Below, one piece after another: positions 28,101 to 35,369 of a stretch of 64,000 nt of DNA. Position numbers and translations under genes: made by a program. This DNA comes from Lateolabrax maculatus (Eukaryota; Chordata; Actinopteri; Acropomatiformes; Lateolabracidae). Position 1 is the first letter of the stretch. Each line of letters opens with the position of its first letter. The stretch lies in assembly GCA_031216445.1 (NCBI GenBank), contig CM062215.1, positions 2,884,001-2,948,000 of the forward strand. The letters run 5' to 3'. The notes under the pieces are model-generated. The model saw only the letters and a program-made list of their open reading frames with translations. It was not told the origin of the DNA and did no database searches.

Positions 28101-31100
28101 GTGGTTAATGTAATCATTTAGTCCATCAAATGCCCATAATCATGTCTTCAAAATGGTTATTTGTGCGACCAACGGTCCAAAACCCAAGATATTAAATTTA
28201 GGATGATATAAAAGAGACATTTTCTGTCAATCCACTTAACAATTAACCTAAAATGAATCTACACAACGTTTAAGCACCGGTTTTACTTATAAAAGGCATA
28301 AATGTTCTTTAAAGAAACAAATAAAGAGTGTTTTAACTTGGCCTGCAGCTATCAAACAAATTCATACACACAACTGACATTTTCCACATTGTAGCCGAGC
28401 CATAATGTTCAAAATGTTCTCGCTATTAATGGGCTTAAATATCAGCCAACACACTCCCCCCAAAAAACACAACGCAGATATTTCAGGCGGCAGAAACGGG
28501 CCTCGTGTTGAGACAGGCTGCACCAGCTGTGCATACGGGAGAGAAACTGTAAAATCTTGAGAAATAATCAGCCTGACATTTTCCTTCTGATGGAATCATC
28601 TCACGAGATCCCCTGTATGGCATTCCCTTTACATGCTGACAACGCACCACGCAGTTATGTCAACAGCTACTACTTTCGTACGACACAGTGCACGTTTTTT
28701 ATTATCCCCATTTATTGCTTTGATAAAATATAGGATCATATATCAAGGAAACGGGGCTGTTGGGCCACCCAGGGGAGAGTCTCCTGCTCGCGTTGCAGCA
28801 TATTTCCAGAAAGTGCTTTACATGTTATGTAAACACAGTAAATCTGAGAGGCGTTATATCTGCTAAATGTAGAGAAAGAAAACACAGACGACATCATTTT
28901 CTGATGATTTGCTCACATCCTCCGACACCGTTAGACAATAAATTATCAGTCAATGGCGCCCGGTGTTTGACAGGAGTTTCCTTATTTGGTGGAGTCACTT
29001 TTCCACAACCTGGTTCACCCTCTTCTACCTACTCTTCTACATTTTCTCCAGAAAACCTTTCAGAATCTGCTGCATTTACATTGAGCGACCATTGCTTCGG
29101 CTCAGTTTTCAACACAGAAACTCCTCATATAGAATGCAAAATAGGCAGAGGTGAGAAGTAACAATACAAATACTTTGACAACTTTTCGGTTTATCCCCCA
29201 CATTTTAACACAAATATCTGTCCTTCCCCCTCCTCACATTTTCAAAACAGGCTCGTCACTTTAGTTTTAATGCATTTATTTTGCATCATTGCGCGCCGCC
29301 TTCCAGACATCAAGGCCGATGTCAACCTAAACAGACAATAACACACAGAAAAGACGATTCCTCGGTGGATCCATCAGTGCATCGATCCATCAGAGAGCTA
29401 GAACTACTTTTTAGTTTAAACTTTTTTCACAAAGTTGAATCAGTACTTCTACTTTTACCAGAGTCGTCTTTTACACAAGTATCTGTACTTCTACTTGAAG
29501 AAAGAATGTGTGTACTTTTATTAGCTCAGGTGATGCATTATGGATTACGTTCATCAGAGCATCACAATATCGTGCATGTTCGTTATTACATTTTAAGCAT
29601 TGTTGCATTTTGAAGCAAAATAGTCCAACAATAAATACTCATCATAACTATGCAATGGGAGAATAATGTAGAGGCTGAGAATCCCTTTGTTCGCACAGCA
29701 TTTTGCATTTAAATGATTTATTCAGTCAGTCTGTCTCTTCACGCAATGAAACTCAATCTAAGCAGTTGCAGAAGATTCGTGCAGCTGAAGATGATGAGAG
29801 ACAGCAGTGGGAGAGGTTTTCCAGTCGCGAGCTGTGTCTGTTTCTTAAAAGTTGCATTTGTATTCTGGGCTTCCAGAGCTCAACTGTGGGTGTAAACTGG
29901 AATCACTGCTCTTCTTGTGGCAGATTTCTCTCTGTGTCGTTGTTGAACATCAGTGCAAAGTGATGACTGCAGAGTGAAATCTGTCTCAATCATGTTATGG
30001 CTCCTCTCTTCTCCTTCACACGATCCACAAGCTCGAATTCGAGTGTGAAGTTTGTCGGAGCGTTTCTGCGTATACTATGTCTCTACATGAATGTGTGGAC
30101 ATGCCTGAATGTCAGCATAATGCCTGTGTGTTTTGTGTAGAGTGTGTGTGTGTGTGTCAGCAGAGTGTGTGTGTTTCCCTGGGAGGGACCGACAAGCCCT
30201 GAAGAAGGGAAAATCTGAACAAACCGCAAATCACCACCCTCCGCACACACACACACACACACACACACAGTCAACTTACTGTTTGCACTACAACACACTG
30301 ACAAGCACTTGCACAAGTAACATCCCTCACCTGCGTGGATGCTTAAGTCTCAAACTTAACTCTAATCTAAACTTTAAACCTAAAAATGAATCCAAAGGAG
30401 GCGACGTTGCCATTTTTGTAACAAAACACCAGCACACACGTGTACAAAAACCCTAATGGATTACTGAACAGGCCTACATGGGCACAGGCCCTGGGGCTCA
30501 GGAGGCCTCTGGGCCGGAGCCACTGCTGAAGTGTCACAATTTCTTGTTAGAAAGTCAATCAAATGACCACAAAGAGATGCTGAGCAACCACAAAGAGGAC
30601 ACAAAATGACCAGAGATGCAAAAAGATGACACACACCAAACCAACAAGATACTCCAAATGAACACAAATACACACAACAACCACAACTACAAAGACACAA
30701 AACGTCAAACACAGCAAAAAAGGAGCTCTGAGAGACATGGCAACAAAGAGATGGACGTCATTTGTGTCTCCTGCATGTCTGAGCCCAGGGGCCCATTAGT
30801 TCATAACCCGTCCATGTACAAAATGGCGCTAAAGCAAACAAGCTCGGAGAGGAAACACGAAGCTCAGCCACAATGCAGCAGCAGAGAAAAAAGCAGCAGA
30901 TACAAGGAATCAAACAAAACAAACAACTGAGAAGGTTATCAGTCTGTCAGATCGCCCTGTGCAGGAAGAAGAGACCAGCGCATGACGTGATGATGAACAC
31001 AGAGGTCACATCCTTCTGTTTTAAACCCACTGCAGCAAACCAAACAAAGGCCAGACAGTAAAGTACAGTATGCATACAACAGTGGAGGAGATGCTCTGAG

Positions 31101-31589
31101 CTATTCACAATTCCCAATAGACAAGTCCAGACATTCACACCAACCACAACCTCATTCCAGGCTGAAAAACCAAGCTTTGAGATCATGTGTCAGCACATAA
31201 TCAGCTCATTATTCAGAGAAATTCAGCACAAGTGGATGATAATGTCAGAATTTAGATTTTTAATTAAAGCAGGCCTGTGGGGGTTTCTGAAATAACATGT
31301 GCTGTAGAGCCAATCACTTAAAAAGATACCAAACCTGCTGGTGTTTTACAGCATTTTGGAACATTTTCCTGCACTTTTTCAATAACATTCATGTAAAAAC
31401 TTAAAGCTGTCACATTTTCTTTAAAACTCACCACAGAATTATTAAACATGCCAGATGATTATAGAATAAAAATATAAATAAATGCAGCATCTATTTACCT
31501 CTGCGCTGTGCTTGTGTCTGTGAGACCACCGACAGCAGGAGGACGCAGGTCTGCAGGGTCAATCCCGACCACCTGTCGCGTCGACGCAT
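1..31589 (-). CDS. col18a1: Collagen alpha-1(XVIII) chain, 5' two thirds of the gene (partial at window start)
   Basis: Gene span. Collagen XVIII is a secreted basement-membrane multiplexin and heparan-sulphate proteoglycan whose C-terminus yields endostatin (not in this window). Long-form coding exons in transcript order: 18184-17230, 8848-8307, 6861-6781, 6697-6638, 6079-6004, 4235-4099, 4015-3998, 3190-2984, 2900-2874, 2762-2700, 2608-2525, 2433-2383, 2304-2173, 1998-1945, 1824-1780, 1205-1074, 512-447, 360-334, 104-6. They total 2856 nt (952 codons) with no frame break. The short form replaces the first exon by 31589-31499 (664 codons in window). Domain order is signal peptide, acidic/mucin-like stretch, ten-cysteine Frizzled domain, TSPN, acidic linker, then interrupted Gly-X-Y. 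The Frizzled domain excludes collagen XV, and DPPPDEVT, EPGAG-like and AGGADADKF segments are collagen XVIII signatures. The a/b paralogue cannot be told from the window. Confidence 0.93.
6..104 (-). CDS. col18a1: col18a1 99-nt collagenous exon, last one in the window
   Basis: Eleven perfect triplets starting GKPGLPGNHGDKGAEG and ending GFPGQS. The acceptor is tttccag. The donor gtagg occupies positions 5-1, so the exon appears complete at the window edge. Confidence 0.85.
334..360 (-). CDS. col18a1: col18a1 27-nt collagenous exon
   Basis: Three triplets, GPPGIAGLP, phase 0; acceptor cttccag and donor gtaagt. Confidence 0.9.
447..512 (-). CDS. col18a1: col18a1 66-nt collagenous exon
   Basis: 22 codons: GNQDGYEGNNGSPGLRGPPG then PQ. 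One four-residue spacing (GNQD) breaks the triplets, at the point where human collagen XVIII also has an interruption. Confidence 0.9.
1074..1205 (-). CDS. col18a1: col18a1 132-nt collagenous exon with tandem acceptor
   Basis: 44 codons: GAQGDVGRSGTP through a GPP run to PPYRGGY. The acceptor is duplicated: ctcag before 1205 and an in-frame second cag ending at 1197, which would remove GAQ. Donor gtgagt. Confidence 0.9.
1780..1824 (-). CDS. col18a1: col18a1 45-nt collagenous exon
   Basis: Five perfect triplets, GDSGELGLPGAHGEK, the classic 45-nt collagen exon size; donor gtgagt. Confidence 0.93.
1945..1998 (-). CDS. col18a1: col18a1 54-nt collagenous exon
   Basis: Six perfect triplets, GPPGPPGAPGRPGLTGVK, phase 0 at both ends; donor gtgaga. 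Confidence 0.93.
2078..2160 (+). repeat. Fragment of fish repeat (TGAGAAGCTGGAACCA type)
   Basis: TTTGAGAAGCTGGAACCATT and TTGAAAAATGACTTAAAACA. The same half-element occurs at 21725-21815. Confidence 0.6.
2173..2304 (-). CDS. col18a1: col18a1 132-nt collagenous exon
   Basis: 44 codons. A run of GPP triplets, an interruption (SVALGPNGPVAF), then GPPGPPGQDGVPGLP. Acceptor tacccag, donor gtgagt. Confidence 0.93.
2383..2433 (-). CDS. col18a1: col18a1 non-collagenous exon (FVDMEGSGF)
   Basis: 51 nt, 17 codons: TFVDMEGSGFLDLDKIQ. This matches the TFIDMEGSGF motif of human collagen XVIII and helps anchor the order of exons. Confidence 0.92.
2525..2608 (-). CDS. col18a1: col18a1 84-nt collagenous exon
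   Basis: 28 codons starting GELGEGQPGPRG and ending GPGTGTHP, a short interruption before the next NC exon. Donor gtacgt. An in-exon gtaccc could act as an alternative site but would shift the frame. Confidence 0.88.
2700..2762 (-). CDS. col18a1: col18a1 63-nt collagenous exon
   Basis: Seven triplets (GPAGPRGFPGSPGTAGAKGE then K). The acceptor is good (ttcccag). The donor reads AAG then gtttta, a weak site, so inclusion may be variable. Confidence 0.85.
2874..2900 (-). CDS. col18a1: col18a1 27-nt collagenous exon
   Basis: GDPGEDGKA, three triplets, phase 0 at both ends, donor gtaagc. It resembles the DPGEDGKPG segment of the human protein. Confidence 0.87.
2984..3190 (-). CDS. col18a1: col18a1 exon with a non-collagenous interruption
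   Basis: 207 nt, 69 codons. Gly-X-Y run, then AAEVVRLGDGSVVQQVS, then Gly-X-Y ending GADGEP. The interruption corresponds to the short hydrophobic NC segment after the first COL domain of collagen XVIII. Confidence 0.93.
3286..3317 (+). repeat. (GT)n microsatellite
   Basis: About 32 bp of GT repeats with one GTAT interruption, in a col18a1 intron. Confidence 0.9.
3331..3860 (+). repeat. ACTTAAGTAAAAGTA interspersed repeat, copy 1
   Basis: Contains CTTACTTAAGTAAAAGTATG and a 123-bp core (3431-3553) that is nearly identical to 32512-32633. Lies in a col18a1 intron. Confidence 0.75.
3998..4015 (-). CDS. col18a1: col18a1 18-nt microexon (GEKGTK)
   Basis: Six codons, two Gly-X-Y triplets, flanked by a tttcag acceptor and a gtacgt donor. 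It keeps phase 0 and restores the triplet pattern between its neighbours. It could be skipped without shifting frame. Confidence 0.75.
4099..4235 (-). CDS. col18a1: col18a1 exon, first collagenous block and Gly/Ser-rich stretch
   Basis: 137 nt, entering in phase 1. GAKGEKGDRGEKG-type triplets are followed by a GSGSGSGFSSQGGG interruption, another Ser-Gly context typical of glycosaminoglycan attachment. Donor gtacaa. Confidence 0.88.
4485..4496 (-). promoter_or_regulatory. Candidate CTCF site
   Basis: The minus strand reads CCACTAGGGGGC, a perfect CTCF core, inside a col18a1 intron. Confidence 0.5.
6004..6079 (-). CDS. col18a1: col18a1 linker exon before the first collagenous block
   Basis: 76 nt; 25 codons plus one base. 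It encodes a Pro-rich non-collagenous piece ending RLKET. The spare G joins GT of 4235 to make Gly, which opens the first collagenous run. Acceptor tttccag, donor gtacaa. Confidence 0.82.
6638..6697 (-). CDS. col18a1: col18a1 linker exon (SGDFGSGEGD)
   Basis: 60 nt, 20 codons. ASGDFGSGEGD is equivalent to the ASGDSGSG stretch of the mammalian protein, a candidate glycosaminoglycan-bearing Ser-Gly context in an acidic setting. Donor gtcagt. Confidence 0.88.
6781..6861 (-). CDS. col18a1: col18a1 exon, end of TSPN and acidic linker
   Basis: 81 nt, 27 codons, phase 0 at both ends. GEIAELKVVGNP closes the TSPN fold and is followed by RLCDDEDDSDA, matching the conserved acidic stretch of collagen XVIII. 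Confidence 0.92.
8307..8848 (-). CDS. col18a1: col18a1 TSPN (laminin-G-like) domain exon
   Basis: 542 nt, acceptor cag before 8848, donor gtaaat after DKFE. It encodes most of the thrombospondin N-terminal-like domain: LLQLIGDPPPDEVTRV, HFSLVFHVKP, VLFSITDGSQ, FFYTEPDSEA, LDPGAGIFVGQAGGADADKF. One cysteine here (QGCDSE) should pair with RLCDDE in the next exon, as in the family. Both alternative first exons splice to this acceptor in phase 1. Confidence 0.95.
10262..10352 (+). repeat. Fragment of fish repeat (ATTAATCTGATTATTTTC type)
   Basis: CCATTAATCTGATTATTTTC, then TATAGAAAAGTCAGAAAATAGTG: the complementary half of the family seen at 2078 and 21725. Confidence 0.6.
11115..11345 (+). repeat. 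Left arm of a large inverted repeat
   Basis: Contains CCACAGCTCTCCCACCAAAC, then TTCTTTCATACCAGTAAC, CAGAGTTGAAATCTCAGGCT and CAGGCTCTGAA. The same blocks occur in reverse complement at 11795-11990. Confidence 0.7.
11741..11782 (-). mobile_element. hAT-like element end (GTGGTTCCC type)
   Basis: Minus strand reads CCAGTGGTTCCCAACCCCAA, then GAGGGGTCACGAG. It is related to the end at 19248 and sits at the edge of the inverted repeat at 11795-11990. Confidence 0.5.
11795..11990 (-). repeat. Right arm of a large inverted repeat
   Basis: On the minus strand: CCACAGCGCTCCCACTAAAC, TTCTTTCATACCAGTAAC, TCAGAGTTGAAATCGCAGGC, TCAGGCTCTGAAT. The arms are roughly 80-85% alike by eye, separated by about 450 bp. 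Confidence 0.7.
17230..18184 (-). CDS. col18a1: col18a1 long-form first coding exon: signal peptide and Frizzled domain
   Basis: Begins at ATG 18184 (MFRIQTWLLVLVLCAGSSEA, a clear signal peptide) and gives 318 codons plus one base before a gtaacc donor. Residues about 25-195 are Thr/Glu/Ser/Gly-rich with several N-x-T/S sites and resemble the variable region of mammalian long collagen XVIII. Residues 196-311 form a Frizzled cysteine-rich domain with all ten cysteines at 196, 206, 243, 252, 259, 272, 276, 283, 296 and 311. An in-frame open stretch continues upstream to 18253 but opens with GTG, so MFRIQ is chosen. In mammals this exon gives the Wnt-binding long isoform. Confidence 0.92.
18185..18420 (-). 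promoter_or_regulatory. col18a1: 5' UTR / likely promoter 2 of col18a1 (long form)
   Basis: Region immediately upstream of the long-form ATG. The Frizzled exon has no obvious splice acceptor close upstream, which fits transcription starting here rather than splicing from 31.6 kb. No certain core promoter element was seen. Confidence 0.35.
19151..19189 (+). repeat. (AT)n microsatellite
   Basis: About 19 uninterrupted AT units. Confidence 0.95.
19248..19330 (+). mobile_element. hAT-like element end (GTGGTTCCC type)
   Basis: GTGGTTCCCTAACTGAGGGT, then CAGGACCCC, AAGAGGTCGCA and AAGGGGTCGCCAGA. This resembles the common terminal region CAGTGGTTCCCAACCTGGGG of fish hAT relatives. Confidence 0.45.
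20178..20192 (+). repeat. Poly-G run
   Basis: 15 consecutive G. Such runs are prone to length errors in assemblies. Confidence 0.9.
21725..21815 (+). repeat. Fragment of fish repeat (TGAAAAGCTGGAGCCA type)
   Basis: TTTGAAAAGCTGGAGCCATT, AAAAATGACTTAAACAATTA, ATCAAAATAGTTGCC: same half-element as at 2078-2160. Confidence 0.6.
22440..22625. mobile_element. Possible Tc1/mariner-like element end
   Basis: The stretch CCACATACTTTTGGCCAGGT at 22590-22609 matches the common internal end of fish Tc1-like elements (CACATACTTTTGGCCATGTAG). No transposase frame survives. Confidence 0.4.
22637..22650 (+). promoter_or_regulatory. Candidate CTCF site
   Basis: CCAGCAGATGGCAG fits the CTCF core CCASYAGRKGGCRS at every position. 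It lies just beside the Tc1-like fragment, so it may have been carried by a repeat. Confidence 0.45.
24247..24435 (-). mobile_element. Relic of a CR1/L2-type non-LTR retrotransposon (reverse transcriptase C-terminus)
   Basis: Minus-strand translation contains AHPAGRRPRGGPRTQWRDNK and HLRILQEEQENLAG. This resembles the conserved end of fish LINE reverse transcriptases (GRPRTRWRDYISHLAWERLG, then a PQEELE-type stretch). Only about 190 bp remain, with substitutions, so it is dead. Confidence 0.65.
26640..27100. repeat. TGGGTCA/GACCCA repeat, two parts
   Basis: CACTGGGTCACCAG and TTTTGACCCAGTG lie at 26689-26734; ATGGGTCAAAATAACCCGTG, GAACCCAGTATTG and GACCCAAACTGGGTCC lie at 27015-27090. The words are inverted copies of one another. 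Confidence 0.5.
27370..27620 (+). repeat. Degenerate short tandem repeat (AGATGAGT/AAGTTAA words)
   Basis: Many imperfect copies of GATGAGTC, AGATAAG and AAGTTAATA over about 250 bp, ending in GAGATTTCATTGATCCCAAA, a common fish repeat tail. Confidence 0.5.
27632..27695 (+). repeat. Short fish repeat fragment (CCATCCATTATCTATAC)
   Basis: CATCCATCCATCCATTATCT followed by ATGCAAACTCCACACAGAAA, two blocks of a well-known dispersed fish repeat with the middle lost. Confidence 0.5.
29150..29525. repeat. Degenerate AAGTACAAATAC/ACTTCTACTT-type fish repeat
   Basis: Opens with AGAAGTAACAATACAAATAC and ends with TACTTCTACTTTTACC and TCTGTACTTCTACTTGAAG. It resembles the very common teleost repeat with these words and is related in style to the 3.4-kb repeat. 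Confidence 0.5.
30138..30172 (+). repeat. (GT)n microsatellite
   Basis: Interrupted GT run. A (CA)n run lies only 70 bp further on, so the pair can form an inverted repeat. Confidence 0.85.
30243..30269 (+). repeat. (CA)n microsatellite
   Basis: About 13 CA units, complementary to the GT run at 30138-30172. Confidence 0.92.
31499..31589 (-). CDS. col18a1: col18a1 short-isoform first coding exon (signal peptide)
   Basis: Starts at ATG 31589. It encodes 30 residues, MRRRDRWSGL then TLQTCVLLLSVV and a small-residue cleavage region (SQTQAQ), followed by a single G and a gtaaat donor. The spare G joins AG of the TSPN acceptor at 8848 to give Glu, leading into DSGISLLQLIGDPPP. This matches the known short collagen XVIII, which has a signal peptide placed directly before the TSPN domain. 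The identification rests on the phase match and the signal-peptide character; transcript data are lacking. Confidence 0.78.
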
Positions 31590-31700
31590 CCTCGAGGTGA
31601 TTATTTATGATTTTGACAAAGCAGAATAAATAAAATCCTTTCAGAGGTGTTGAGGAGGAGCTGTCATCTCCCGCGGACACGTCCAGCAGCTGGAGGAGCA
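31590..31700 (-). promoter_or_regulatory. col18a1: 5' UTR / likely promoter 1 of col18a1 (short form)
   Basis: This is the sequence just upstream of the short-form ATG. It is moderately GC-rich around 31660-31800 and shows no clear TATA box at a usual distance. The start site cannot be fixed from sequence alone. Confidence 0.4.
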
Positions 31701-32404
31701 GAAATGAATGAGTGTGAGGGCAGCTCCGCCGACCTCCTGTCTACCTGTGCAGGCTGTGTGCGCCTTTACGCACGGCGCAGCGCAGAAGAGATCCGCGCCA
31801 AGCTGGAGGGAATCACCTCCTGCACGGGGGTTTCAGAGCAAAAGCTCCACTGGTGAACATTTTCTGTAGCAAAGTCGAAATGATGAGATATTGAATACTA
31901 TGATAATAATAAATATATGGATCTTTGGTTTATTATATTATATTATATCAAACACAATATAACAACAACAACAAACACGTATTAACTTCCGTTGATTAAT
32001 ATTACTTAACTTTATTGCTACAAACTCTAGAGAAACAGCAAAAATACCATGTTACATTAATAAAAACAAACATTTCACTCCATATTTAATAGACTGAAAT
32101 GACCAGAACGATAAAAAAATAAAAATGATAAAAATCAATAATTCAAGAAAAGAGGCTTTTATCTTGAAAGCAGCTACTTTTATTCCAGGAAAAACTCGTC
32201 CTGTCACCTGCTAACTTCACACATCTGCCATCAATCAGCTCGCAGCCTTGAGGCTTCACACTTCATCCCGACTTTATGAAGTTTCATAAACCTTTTCCCC
32301 TTCAGGCGCCAGAAAGCTGTTAAATCGAACCGGCAATCATCTGATTACAAGGGCGAAGAATCACAATCAGATTTATTGGCCAAATATGTGCACACATACA
32401 AGGA

Positions 32405-32640
32405 ATTAGGAAGTATTCAGATTTTACTTAAGTAAAAGTACTGATACCACACTGTGAACATACTTCCACTAAAATGCATGTAAGTATTATCAGTAAAGTA
32501 AAAGTACTCAGCAGTAAAATCCTCCCTGTCAGTGATTTATTATATCTGATGTTTCTGGATTAATATTCCTGCTGCATTAATGTGTCTGTTGCATTTTACT
32601 GCTGTAGATGTTTAAGGTTGAGCTCATTTTAACTTCTTTA
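32405..32640 (+). repeat. ACTTAAGTAAAAGTA interspersed repeat, copy 2
   Basis: TTTTACTTAAGTAAAAGTAC followed by the same core as copy 1 with about four differences. Same orientation as copy 1, about 29 kb away. Confidence 0.75.
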
Positions 32641-33519
32641 TATCCTGTTGGGTAGTTTAATCTGCAGCAATGCATCATGGTCTATAAGATCATCATATGT
32701 TTGTAGCGTCGCTGTGCTTTTAATTACGGATCCAGAAGTGTAAGCAGAGAAAATCAGCATTATAGACTCGTGGAATATAAGTTTTTCCATGTGTTTGTCT
32801 CTGTTCAGACACGTTGGCCTGCACTGTGGCACCTGTCTGTGGTCCCCACTCAAAACCGCATTCCATACAGCGAGAAAGGCTTCGCACGATGACAGATGCC
32901 CCATAACTACACCAACACCACCACCACCACCCACCCACCCACACATGCATGTTCCTAACCCACTCTTTTCATTTATATAGAAAGCTGCACAATCTTTCTG
33001 CACAAAATCAAGCCAAAGTTTGCCTTTTATTCATAAGGATTCCCCCATAACAAAAAGTCAAGAAGCTTCTCTTTGTTTCCACAGCTCAGCAGGAAGAAGG
33101 AAAGTGGGTGTCAGTGTAATAGTGTTTGTCAGAACATGCCCTCCCCAACACCTGAACCATACCACTGAACAGAAAAATCCCTCTGACATATCTCTCCCTC
33201 TCTGGACCCCCTGTTCCTCATTTCAGTGTTAATCCTGCGCGCACACGTCAAGATAAGCCCCACGTTTTGCCATCGGCTGTCTTCTCAGGGCATGTGTTGT
33301 TGTAAAGATACCCCCCCCCCCCCCTCGCCACACACCTCAAATTTAAATTCCATCCATCTTCTCTGTTGCTCTCAGCTGTCAAAGCGCAGGAAGAGTCATC
33401 CTGAAGGGTAGCACTTATGTTGCGACCTGCGAACGAGTGGTGCAACACTCGCCTGTCATTTTTGTCTGAACACACAATGGGAGAGTTGTGCCCTCCCGCC
33501 CACCAATAAAGTAGGTCGG

Positions 33520-33735
33520 AAAAGTCAGAGGATCACCAAAGCCAGTAGGGTTCATCCTCTGGAGAACGTGGATGTGCGTATCAAACTTCGTGGCAATCCG
33601 TCCAGTAGTTGTTGAGACATTTAGCTGAAAACCATAATTGTGATGCTCATGGCGGTGCAAGAGGAACAGTCAGTAGGGTTCGTCCTCTGGGGAACACGAA
33701 GGTCTGTACTAAAAACACAAATGTGTTTCAGGGTA
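33520..33735 (+). repeat. Tandem fish repeat (GGATCACCAAAG...TTCATCCTCTGG type)
   Basis: Two partial units: CAGTAGGGTTCATCCTCTGG at 33544 and CAGTAGGGTTCGTCCTCTGG at 33670, with TGGCAATCCGTCCAGTAGTT between. Unit length about 126 bp. Confidence 0.65.
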
Positions 33736-34820
33736 TGCACCACATAGACACAATATCATCTAAATAAATACATTTTTGAAACTAGATTTTGACTCCAGGC
33801 CTGAGGATGAGGCCGTGAAGCAGGACTCATCTTAGCTTTTCAGTTGATACGGTGCTTTAATTAATAATTTCTTCAGTTTTATGAAAAAAAAATGCACAAA
33901 GAGCTTAAAGACACAAATGGAGACCTTTTAGTTTAAGGAGTCAAATTTCAAATTGTTTAAGGAAGAATCCAGTTCACAATGTGACTGTGACTCCATGTTT
34001 GCACTAAATCATTGGCTGATTCAGTAACGTGAACAGACTGATCCTCTATTCTAACCAGCTACTGACGTATAGTAAAATAGGTGATTTCACAGTATGTCGC
34101 AGTATAGATACAAGATACTGCAGCTGCCAAAGGTGAAACCTGCAAAGTGAGAAAAGGCTTCTGAGACCCGTCCACGCCGTTACATGATATTTATTCAGTG
34201 ACGCTGTGACAATGGAGCACCTGTACTGTAGGTGTGGTGTCACTTTTGTCATGTTGAAAACTCAGCTGGGACTTCACGTGAACAACCTCTCATTGTGTTT
34301 GGAGCTGAATCTGAAACCATTCTTTCTACTTGCATTGAAGTAACGGCGGTGTTGATCCTCAGTGAGTGCATTTCCTACCATCTGTTTTTAATGTACATTT
34401 TCATTTTGTGCATTAAACTGGAGGGAAAATGCAGGAAACTGCAGGAAAAAAGTCAAAATACAAAGTTTTTATACTCGATAAAAACTAAATGTGACAAAGT
34501 GCAATGAAAAACGGACCATAGTTCAGTAATTCAAAGCAGGTTTTTGGTTTATTGTGGGTTCACACTTGCTTCAGTGCTTTAGTGATTGTCACAATCCAGC
34601 CTCATTTCAGGTGAAAACTATTAAAACAAATCTAGTACACATAAAGGAAAAGGTGCAAAAGTACATCGTCTTAAAAATAGAAAATCAGCATCAAATGTCG
34701 TAAAAGAAACAACAATAATAATTATAATAAGACAAATAAATAAAAACAATCTAAAAGAATCCATAAATGGAGGTAAAGCAAAAAAGTAAACCCAAATGAT
34801 CTTCATATGTTGTATTACTA

Positions 34821-35369
34821 TTTATTTAATGATCTTTTTTTGTTGTCTGCAGATTTTTCTCATGATCACAGTTCACGTTCACTGTCCCTAATGTGCCTTG
34901 TTTACACCAGCTTATCTGAAACTGTACAATGTTTGTATGTTAATAAAGAAACATTGTTACATAGAGTGTGTGTGTCGTCCATCTTTACACACAGTCAATG
35001 AAGTAAACTCGCAGTTAGACACAAGTGAGTGAGGACCTCTGGTGGACAGATCATCATCATATCTGCTGACTGGTAAAGACCAAAGATGTCTCCAGAATAT
35101 ATTATGTTTCTTCTCTTTGGCATATTAGCAGTTTAAAAATGTCCTTACAAAATCTAAAAAAACACACTCCTCTCACGACAGAACTAACTTGTTTTAATCA
35201 TTCATTCAATCAATCAGGCACCAATCAATCAACGCCTGCATGAGCGAACAACTCTGCAAAATGCCGGTGATCAGATTTTTGCAAAAAAGGAGCAGAAAGT
35301 ACTTCAGCTTTGGTCCCTATCCTGTGGATCGTCTGCCCCCTGTTCCCCCGCTGGTGTTTCTTGGCCACT
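34821..35369 (-). other. Presumed 3' UTR of the Ig receptor gene
   Basis: Follows the TGA and runs to an AATAAA (minus strand) at 34826-34821. The distance is plausible, but the end is inferred from the signal alone. Confidence 0.35.

Larger units (their letters stand above)
18185..31498. other. col18a1 region between the two first exons
   Basis: 13.3 kb with no supported coding exon. Contains transposon relics (19248, 22585, 24247), microsatellites, TGGGTCA-type repeats (26640-27100), a tandem AGATGAGT-like stretch (27370-27620) and a full CRE palindrome at 24212-24219. A Pro-rich open frame at 19843-20217 (+) is noted in the findings. Confidence 0.65.
31701..34820. other. Intergenic space between col18a1 and the Ig receptor gene
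   Basis: About 3.1 kb with no gene seen. It holds the second copy of the 3.4-kb repeat (32405-32640), a CCAC-rich tract (32908-32945), a poly-C run (33311-33324) and a tandem fish repeat (33520-33735). Confidence 0.6.

Noticed and set aside
1..31589. Identity as collagen XV (col15a1), the sister multiplexin
   Set aside because: Collagen XV has no Frizzled domain, and the TSPN end (AGGADADKF), acidic linker and FVDMEGSGF motif are collagen XVIII features.
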